Below are positions 59,939 through 64,000 of a stretch of DNA of 64,000 nucleotides, in pieces (positions within the stretch are counted from its first letter, which is position 1; every line of letters starts with the position of its first letter). Under the pieces are notes generated by a model that was not told the DNA's origin, made no database searches, and saw only the letters and a program-made list of their open reading frames with translations. The DNA is from Rhizobium subbaraonis (lineage in GTDB: Bacteria > Pseudomonadota > Alphaproteobacteria > Rhizobiales > Rhizobiaceae). The position numbers and the translations under genes were made by a program. The stretch spans positions 178,826 to 242,825 of the forward strand of contig NZ_OBQD01000011.1 in NCBI RefSeq assembly GCF_900220975.1, written 5' to 3'.

Positions 59939-60841
59939 TCAGGCCTCGGGCTTGCCTTCGAACTTCGGCAAGTCCAGTTCGGCTGCGGCGCGTTCCATAT
60001 CTCGGCGCACTTCCTCGGTGATGTGGATGTCCGGCCGGTGGAGCATGAAGGTCCAGGCGATCGCGCCGTCGCGGGTCTTGTAGCGCAGGCGCACCGGAAT
60101 GCGGGCCGCTGCGCCGCCATGGAAGATCGGGATATTGATCACGAACACGCCCGGCACGTTGATCGGCTGGCCATCCGCGTTCTTGTGATCTTCCTCGAAA
60201 ATGATCTGGCTTTCGCCCGACTGCAGCTTGACCGCGTTCTTCACACGGACCTCGGCATTGATCTGCAGGCCGCGCGACAACATGATGAGGTCGGTCGGAT
60301 GCCCGACCCTGCAGGAAAACATGCGCTGGAAGCTGTCTTCTTCCAGATCGTCCGGGCTCGTCAGATCCTGAATGTGATCTTCGATGAACTCGGCGAAATC
60401 GGCCTGGGGCATCGGCTTGCCGTGCTTGTCCGTCCAGACCTTCCATTCTTCGGAGCGCGGGAAGGGATAGTGGATGCGGTGCTGGCCGAAGGCGGCATCG
60501 GTGGCGCCGTGATAATCGATGACGGCGGTCAGTGACGGGTTGTTCCAGTCGATATCGGCGAAGATGACGCTGTCGTCCGTCTTGTGGCGCTCGACGAGGT
60601 CGATGAAGGATTCGATCGTGTTGACGCGGGCCATGCCGATCTTGCGCTCCGGGCGGGTGCGCCACGGCTCGATCAGCTGGGCCAAGCCCTTCGCCTCGCC
60701 GGTGCGGCCATTGACGAGCACCGGGATTGCGGTCGGCACGCCCTTGACGCCTGACGGCACGGAAAAGGTCTTGATCTCGTAGCCGGCGCGATCGGCAAGC
60801 TCGGCAATGGCCTTGACGGCGGTTTCGGACAGCTGGTCCAT
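59939..60841 (-). CDS. DUF2303 (YfdQ) family phage protein
   Basis: 300 aa. Matches DUF2303: LIEPWRTRPERKIGMARVNTIESFIDLVERHKTDDSVIFADI, AVIDYHGATDAAFGQHRIHYPFPRSEEWKVW, FQRMFSCRVGHPTDLIMLSRGLQINAEV. Common in prophages, often as part of recombination-adjacent early operons; role unknown. Starts MDQLSETAVKAIAELADRAG. Confidence 0.88.
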   Translation of the reverse strand: MDQLSETAVKAIAELADRAGYEIKTFSVPSGVKGVPTAIPVLVNGRTGEAKGLAQLIEPWRTRPERKIGMARVNTIESFIDLVERHKTDDSVIFADIDWNNPSLTAVIDYHGATDAAFGQHRIHYPFPRSEEWKVWTDKHGKPMPQADFAEFIEDHIQDLTSPDDLEEDSFQRMFSCRVGHPTDLIMLSRGLQINAEVRVKNAVKLQSGESQIIFEEDHKNADGQPINVPGVFVINIPIFHGGAAARIPVRLRYKTRDGAIAWTFMLHRPDIHITEEVRRDMERAAAELDLPKFEGKPEA

Positions 60842-60916
60842 GGACTTTCCTCTTTGGTTTAGGCGCGGGCGGGATGCCCGGCCGGATGGGTGATTTCGGG
60901 TGGAGGGCCCGGGCCT

Positions 60917-61270
60917 TTACTGCGCGCCAGCGGAGAGGCCGGCGTCGGGCACGGCGCGGGTGGAGAACATGTCGTGCTGGCGCGGGTGCTCGGTGGAAAG
61001 GGCGCCGTCCTCGACGACCCAGAAGACGGAGTTCTTGCGCGGGCGCTTGGGGGTCTTTGATTCCATGTCGACGCCGATCGTCACCATGCCGTCCTTGACG
61101 GAGAAGTTCAGCTTGACGGTCGTCTGGCCTTTGAAGGTGGCGTGCGGGTTCTCCTCCGACATTTCGGAGAGTTTCTGCAGCGTGTCGGCGATCTCCTGGG
61201 AGAGCGCGGGATTGAACTGGCCGTTTTCCAGAAGGCCAATGATCATGGATGCGTCGCGAATTTTCTTCAT
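60917..61270 (-). CDS. Conserved phage hypothetical protein
   Basis: 117 aa from MKKIRDASMIIGLLENGQFN. Central part TLQKLSEMSEENPHATFKG, TTVKLNFSVKDGMVTIGVDMESKTPKR, ends SVFWVVEDGALSTEHPRQHDMF. These segments recur with DUF2303 in alphaproteobacterial prophages. Function unknown. 76 bp upstream of DUF2303. Confidence 0.75.
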   Translation of the reverse strand: MKKIRDASMIIGLLENGQFNPALSQEIADTLQKLSEMSEENPHATFKGQTTVKLNFSVKDGMVTIGVDMESKTPKRPRKNSVFWVVEDGALSTEHPRQHDMFSTRAVPDAGLSAGAQ

Positions 61271-61277
61271 GGCGGGG

Positions 61278-61454
61278 TTAGCTCCGGCAGAGGATGGCAA
61301 GGGAGAGGACCGCCAGCAGCGCGGGCAAAGCCCAGTGCATCAGCAAGGCGCTGATGCGGTCGGCGCGGTCGCGGGCGGCAATGAGGCTGTCGATGCGCGA
61401 CCAGTCGGCCTCGATGCGCTCGATCGGATATCGGGGGAAGCGGCAGGTGCGCAT
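61278..61454 (-). CDS. 58-aa membrane protein
   Basis: From MRTCRFPRYPIERIEADWSR. N-terminal basic/acidic helix (IDSLIAARDRADRISAL), then a C-terminal membrane segment MHWALPALLAVLSLAILC. Too short for most gene finders. The gene just upstream (53 aa) also ends in a membrane helix, so this may be a small-protein pair; function unknown. Confidence 0.6.
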   Translation of the reverse strand: MRTCRFPRYPIERIEADWSRIDSLIAARDRADRISALLMHWALPALLAVLSLAILCRS

Positions 61455-61458
61455 CGGA

Positions 61459-61620
61459 TCAGGCTCCGAGAACGAGAACGCCGGTGAGGGCGAAGGCCAG
61501 CAGCCCCGCGACCACCAGAAGGGCGAAGCGCTGGATCTCAAGACTTTTGATCCGCAGGCGGGACAGGTCTCGCTCTGCGCTGCGCGGCCGGATGGCGTAG
61601 TCGCGGGGGTGCTGGTGCAT
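61459..61620 (-). CDS. 53-aa membrane protein
   Basis: From MHQHPRDYAIRPRSAERDLS. Charged N-terminus (Arg-rich, SRLRIKSLEIQR), C-terminal membrane segment FALLVVAGLLAFALTGVLVL ending GA. Four bases separate its stop from the next start. Could be a holin-like or spanin-like accessory, but topology (N-in, C-tail) is not diagnostic. Confidence 0.6.
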   Translation of the reverse strand: MHQHPRDYAIRPRSAERDLSRLRIKSLEIQRFALLVVAGLLAFALTGVLVLGA

Positions 61621-61635
61621 GGCGCCGGCCTCCGA

Positions 61636-61836
61636 TCAGGCTGCGCGGCGGACGGCGGCGGCGTTTGCTTCCTCGACCGCCTTCGGAACGAGGGTCGTCA
61701 TCTCGGCGCCGGTCACGCCGCGGTTGCGCAGATAGGTCTCGTCGCAGTGGCCGTCCTGGCACTCGCGCATGATGGTGGCGATCTGGGAAACGCGTGTCTT
61801 CTGCTTCGGGGTGAGCATGTTGGTATGCATCGTCAT
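61636..61836 (-). CDS. First gene of the leftward early operon
   Basis: 66 aa from MTMHTNMLTPKQKTRVSQIA; GGAG upstream supports the ATG. MLTPKQKTRVSQIATIMREC looks like a helical DNA-binding or regulatory beginning; two Cys in QDGHCDETYLRNRGVTG. Starts about 87 nt after the predicted +1 of the twin promoter. No close family recognised. Confidence 0.65.
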   Translation of the reverse strand: MTMHTNMLTPKQKTRVSQIATIMRECQDGHCDETYLRNRGVTGAEMTTLVPKAVEEANAAAVRRAA

Positions 61837-61929
61837 TCTCCATTGTTGGGGTGAATGAGGCCGGGAAGGGTGGGCCGCCGCCTGGGAGGAGGAGACGCGG
61901 CGGCCCTGTTCGCGGCCTGAACGATGCAA

Positions 61930-61958
61930 AACGTAGGTCCAACCTACATTTATGTCAA
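61930..61958 (-). promoter_or_regulatory. Leftward early promoter overlapped by repressor operator
   Basis: Minus-strand TTGACA (61958-61953), 17-bp spacer, TACGTT (61935-61930). Operator GTAGGT-CCA-ACCTAC spans 61933-61947, touching the -10. Same layout as the cro-like promoter at 63.0 kb, including TTGACATAAA before the operator. Confidence 0.75.
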
Positions 61959-61967
61959 TCTGAAAAT

Positions 61968-61982
61968 GTAGGCTAAACCTAC
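61968..61982. promoter_or_regulatory. Second operator upstream of the leftward -35
   Basis: GTAGGCTAAACCTAC: arms GTAGG/CCTAC five bases apart, 10 bp upstream of the TTGACA. Cooperative repressor binding with the 61933 operator is likely by analogy to lambda-type switches. Confidence 0.7.
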
Positions 61983-62062
61983 CAAAAAATGATTCGACAC
62001 GCAGAAAGTGTTGCGGCTAAATGAGAACGTAGTGAGAACAAACGGAAGGGAGAGTGCAAAAA

Positions 62063-62308
62063 ATGGTTACGTATTTCGTAGTGCAATCTTTCCAGCGGGG
62101 GAAAAAGGGGATGCTGATTGCCGACCAGCCGAAGCAGGCAAGAGATCGCGCGCATTGTGAGTATCTGGCGGAGCGATTGGCGGCATCGGCGGCGAGTGTG
62201 GTCGCCTTCTCGCGGACGGGCGAGCCAGAAACTGGGGCGTGGGATGATGCCGTTGTGCTCGCCGTGCATGGCGAGCTGCCAGCAGAGTTGCTTGAGCTTG
62301 CCGGCTAG
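62063..62308 (+). CDS. 81-aa phage protein between operators and repressor
   Basis: Start ATG 62063 (MVTYFVVQSFQRGKKGML) with GGGAG ten bases upstream; an upstream GTG would sit on top of it. Helical C-terminus with WDDAVVLAVHGELPAELLELAG. Convergent with the repressor; both stops share CTAG. Conserved short-protein type in rhizobial prophages; function unknown. Confidence 0.7.
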   Translation: MVTYFVVQSFQRGKKGMLIADQPKQARDRAHCEYLAERLAASAASVVAFSRTGEPETGAWDDAVVLAVHGELPAELLELAG

Positions 62309-63012
62309 CGTGCGTCGTATTTGCCGACCACGCGGTGGCAGATAGGCCATTCCTGTCGGAATTCAGAGAACTCGCTCAGTGGATTATACTGCTGCAGATG
62401 CCATTCGCGATCGTTCCAGCCGTTAAGTTGCTTTACGATCGCCTCGACGTCGCCTCCATGTGGCGGCGTATGATAGAGGATCACATTTCGATTTCGAGCG
62501 GGCGGCAAGTTCGGGTTTACGAGCGCCATATCGCCAGGCCAGAACGCTGGAACCATTGATTCTCCGGCGATCAAAAGGCCGTAACCACCTCGAACGTTCT
62601 CCAGCTCGGCCGGCCGTTTGACGCTGTCTATTGGGTCAAACGTCACAATGACGTGGCCATCGCCTCCCATCGCAGCGGCGTAGATCGGCATCCTGCCCGT
62701 CCCGAGTAGTTGCTCTCCCGGCACAATTTGCACCGCCTGACCTTTAGTGCGCTTGCGCGACTTCTCCGGAAGGGTGGGCGCCACCCCTGTGCCGCTAAAG
62801 AGCCAGGTCTCTGAAATATTGAGCAGCTGGACCATCTGCGGAATGCGCTCTGTTGCTGGGCGCGTGATATCGCTCTCCCATTGAGAGATATTCACTCGAT
62901 CTATGCCCAGCTCATCCGCTAGAGCCTGCTGGGTCATGCCCGCCGCCTTGCGAGCGTGTCTTATTCTGGAGCCGATGGTTTCCATAATGGTGTTGTAGCT
63001 AATACCTACCAT
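62305..63012 (-). CDS. CI/LexA-like prophage repressor with S24 peptidase domain
   Basis: 235 aa. XRE helix-turn-helix at 14-65 (RIRHARKAAGMTQQALADELGIDRVNISQWESDITRP), linker, then S24 domain: catalytic Ser152 in IAGESMVPAFWPGD and Lys194 in VEAIVKQL. The usual Ala-Gly autocleavage pair is not seen; YAAAMGGDGH occupies that place, so self-cleavage may be absent or altered. M1 at 63012 has GAAGG seven bases upstream; a later ATG (62985) lacks a ribosome site. An operator-like palindrome covers codons 2-6. Confidence 0.9.
   Translation of the reverse strand: MVGISYNTIMETIGSRIRHARKAAGMTQQALADELGIDRVNISQWESDITRPATERIPQMVQLLNISETWLFSGTGVAPTLPEKSRKRTKGQAVQIVPGEQLLGTGRMPIYAAAMGGDGHVIVTFDPIDSVKRPAELENVRGGYGLLIAGESMVPAFWPGDMALVNPNLPPARNRNVILYHTPPHGGDVEAIVKQLNGWNDREWHLQQYNPLSEFSEFRQEWPICHRVVGKYDAR
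62995..63009. promoter_or_regulatory. Operator-like palindrome inside the first codons of the repressor gene
   Basis: GTAGCTAATACCTAC resembles the operators (GTAGG-N5-CCTAC) with one arm base changed. It covers codons 2-6 of the repressor frame, suggesting autoregulation. A further half-site GTAGGCT lies at 63024-63030 beside the cro-like -35. Confidence 0.55.
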
Positions 63013-63031
63013 TTTGCACCTTCGTAGGCTG

Positions 63032-63061
63032 TTGACATAAATTGTAGGTTCAGCCTACAAT
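63032..63061 (+). promoter_or_regulatory. Rightward cro-like promoter with operator
   Basis: TTGACA (63032-63037), 18-bp spacer, TACAAT (63056-63061). Operator GTAGG-TTCAG-CCTAC at 63044-63058 overlaps the -10 by three bases. Predicted +1 falls at about 63068, the A of the start codon of the downstream gene. Confidence 0.8.
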
Positions 63062-63067
63062 TTGCCT

Positions 63068-63271
63068 ATGATTGAGATTGTTGCAAAAGCTGCCAAAGAG
63101 GCAGGGGGCGTAGTGTCGTTAGCGCGCGCTCTCGGGATTAAGCATGCGTCGCTATACTCTTGGCCGCGGGTCCCCGCAGAACGGGTGCTGGAGATCGAGC
63201 GGCTCACTGGGATTTCTCGGCACGAACTGCGCCCAGATGTATTTGGGCCAGCTCCGGAGGCCGCCGAATGA
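63068..63271 (+). CDS. Cro/YdaS-like HTH protein, probably leaderless
   Basis: 67 aa from MIEIVAKAAKEAGGVVSLAR. KAAKEAGGVVSLARALGIKHASLYSWPRVPAERVLEIERLTGISRHELRP matches YdaS/Cro antirepressors (HTH 7-27, then the conserved VPAERVLEIERLTG). A TTG two codons earlier is less likely given the promoter spacing. The transcript should start at the A of ATG, leaving no leader. Counterpart of the divergent repressor. Confidence 0.85.
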   Translation: MIEIVAKAAKEAGGVVSLARALGIKHASLYSWPRVPAERVLEIERLTGISRHELRPDVFGPAPEAAE

Positions 63272-63349
63272 GTGCGGCCCTCTCGCACGTCTCATTTCTG
63301 CAAGGCGCAGTTCCCCTCTGGAACCCTCCTTCCAGCCGCCTTGCATCTT

Positions 63350-63478
63350 CGTGCCGGAGCTGGCGGGCGTTGCCTGCCGCTCCGGCACGTCTTTCCCTCC
63401 CTTTCCACTTCCGCGCGTTTCCTCGTTTCGCGCGTAAGCCGGTGCCCGGCGGGCGGCGGACCTCGATGCCTGCCGGGC
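63350..63478 (+). terminator. Pair of GC hairpins with pyrimidine tails after the cro-like gene
   Basis: Hairpin 1 (63350-63389): CGTGCCGGAG/CTCCGGCACG with an inner GGCGGGC/GCCTGCC stem, then TCTTTCCCTCCCTTTCC. Hairpin 2 (63444-63478): GCCCGGCGGGC/GCCTGCCGGGC, then TTCCGTTTTCTCTTTC. Tandem terminators for the cro-like transcript are likely; antitermination control is possible. No other gene is convincing in 63272-63608. Confidence 0.6.
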
Positions 63479-63608
63479 GCTTCCGTTTTCTCTTTCGACT
63501 GGCATGCGGGCCTCCTTGATCTGATGGCCCGACCCTAAGCGCGCGGTGCGTGCGCTTCAGTGAATCCTTTCAACCAAATGTTTCCTTGCATTTTCGCGGG
63601 GTGTTTTC

Positions 63609-64000
63609 GTGCGCCTGATTTCCGAAGAAATGATCCTTTCGCTCAAGGGCGTGACCGATGCCTGCTACCGTCTGGGCGGCGGGGTGACCTCGTTTGCCCT
63701 GCTGACGCGCGTCGGCGTTTCCACGCTGGTCAAGTATGCCACGCTCGGCGAGCGCCGTGGCGACGGCAGCCACGAGCACGGCGCCACGCTGATCCCCGTC
63801 GATATCGCCGTCGAAGCGGATCTCCGCGCCGGCTCGCCGATCATCACTTCGGAGATGGCGCGGCACCTGGGCTTCCGGCTGGAGCCGCTGGAAGATCGCA
63901 TCGCAATCGAGGCGCCGCTCGCCGAGGCGGACGTGCTCGCCATCATGGACAAGGCGACCGACGTCTGGCGCATGGCGCGCTCTGCGTTTGCCGATGGCCG
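63609..64000 (+). CDS. Phage conserved protein, 5' part (runs off window)
   Basis: 130 codons from GTG 63609 with GGGGTG upstream. Begins RLISEEMILSLKGVTDACYRLGGGVTSFALLTRVG, with later DGSHEHGATLIPVDIAVEADLRAGSPIITSEMARHLGF and AEADVLAIMDKATDVWRMARS. Rhizobial prophages carry this type right of the cro region; sequence resembles a helical regulatory or replication-adjacent protein. Function unknown; no stop inside the window. Confidence 0.7.
   Translation, partial: MRLISEEMILSLKGVTDACYRLGGGVTSFALLTRVGVSTLVKYATLGERRGDGSHEHGATLIPVDIAVEADLRAGSPIITSEMARHLGFRLEPLEDRIAIEAPLAEADVLAIMDKATDVWRMARSAFADG

Larger units (their letters stand above)
54645..64000. mobile_element. Left part of a prophage (or phage-derived island) integrated at tRNA-Leu
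   Basis: Contents in order are integrase, AlpA-like excisionase candidate, nine or more small early genes including DUF5131, DUF551, ASCH and DUF2303 (all phage-type families), operators, CI-like repressor and Cro-like gene, then a plus-strand gene leaving the window. Structural genes are not seen, so completeness cannot be judged. Confidence 0.85.

Noticed and set aside
63152..63505. 117-aa Arg-rich minus-strand frame with a perfect ribosome site, antisense to the cro-like gene
   Set aside because: No family match and it crosses both terminator-like hairpins; noted in the findings but not annotated as a gene.
54645..64000. CRISPR array or restriction-modification system
   Set aside because: No regularly spaced direct repeats and no methylase or restriction motifs seen.

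Overview
The window looks like about 54.6 kb of chromosome from a Rhizobiaceae-type alphaproteobacterium (Rhizobium/Agrobacterium/Shinella neighbourhood; no species call is made), followed by the left 9.4 kb of a prophage that runs off the right edge. The inference rests on high GC, many ATGA-type gene overlaps, and rhizobial gene orders: bolA-like/dnaJ-like/cobS/cobT, aroK/aroB/corC-like, argH divergent from tlpA next to lptM-lysA, ftsE-ftsX, and TIGR02302 beside lptM-lysA.

Layout. 1-4.7 kb: the end of an MliC-type lysozyme inhibitor, a small unknown, tRNA-Arg(CCT), an M20 amidohydrolase, a D-Ala-D-Ala carboxypeptidase and a COG0523 metallochaperone GTPase. 4.7-7.7 kb: a three-gene phosphorelay (CHASE3 kinase, receiver, receiver-HWE kinase). 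7.8-9.6 kb: TusA-like protein and an L,D-transpeptidase lipoprotein. 9.8-14.6 kb: accA, xerD with an overlapping 49-aa membrane protein, aroK-aroB, and a CorC-like protein without its usual membrane domain. 14.7-19.8 kb: bolA-like, J-domain protein, cobS, cobT, esterase-like phytase. 19.8-22.8 kb: yhhQ with a candidate preQ1-type pseudoknot on its start codon, rpmB, DUF3108, EamA exporter. 22.9-28.6 kb: cupin, gloB, methyltransferase, tyrC, DUF2125, ChaC, PlsC. 28.6-33.6 kb: YdcF, ftsX-ftsE, a DUF3426-like protein, hpt, a CpdR-like receiver, DUF1349. 33.8-40.3 kb: TIGR02302, lysA, lptM, argH, tlpA. 40.3-44.1 kb: sulfate ABC transporter (sbp-cysT-cysW-cysA). 44.2-48.1 kb: etfB-etfA-hbdA behind a LiuR-like palindrome, and a rhomboid protease. 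48.1-54.3 kb: cobalamin adenosyltransferase, twin-TM protein, SDR, YihY, gluQ, AlkA-type glycosylase, HNH endonuclease, DsbB, YqaA/DedA.

Prophage. A tyrosine integrase lies just beyond tRNA-Leu(CAA) and points back at it, as expected for integration into the tRNA 3' end. All early genes lie on the minus strand. The last ten (59874 down to 54750) overlap at every junction, so the integrase and putative excisionase end one translationally coupled cascade. A CI/LexA-type repressor (62305-63012) faces a Cro-like gene. Near-identical promoter-operator modules sit before the left operon and before the cro-like gene (TTGACATAAA followed by a GTAGG-N5-CCTAC operator that overlaps the -10). The cro-like start codon is where the transcript should begin, so it is probably leaderless.

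The points most worth a second look are the yhhQ pseudoknot that would pair the AUG itself, the twin operator/leaderless switch, the ten-gene overlap cascade, and the CorC-like protein that lacks its DUF21 domain.
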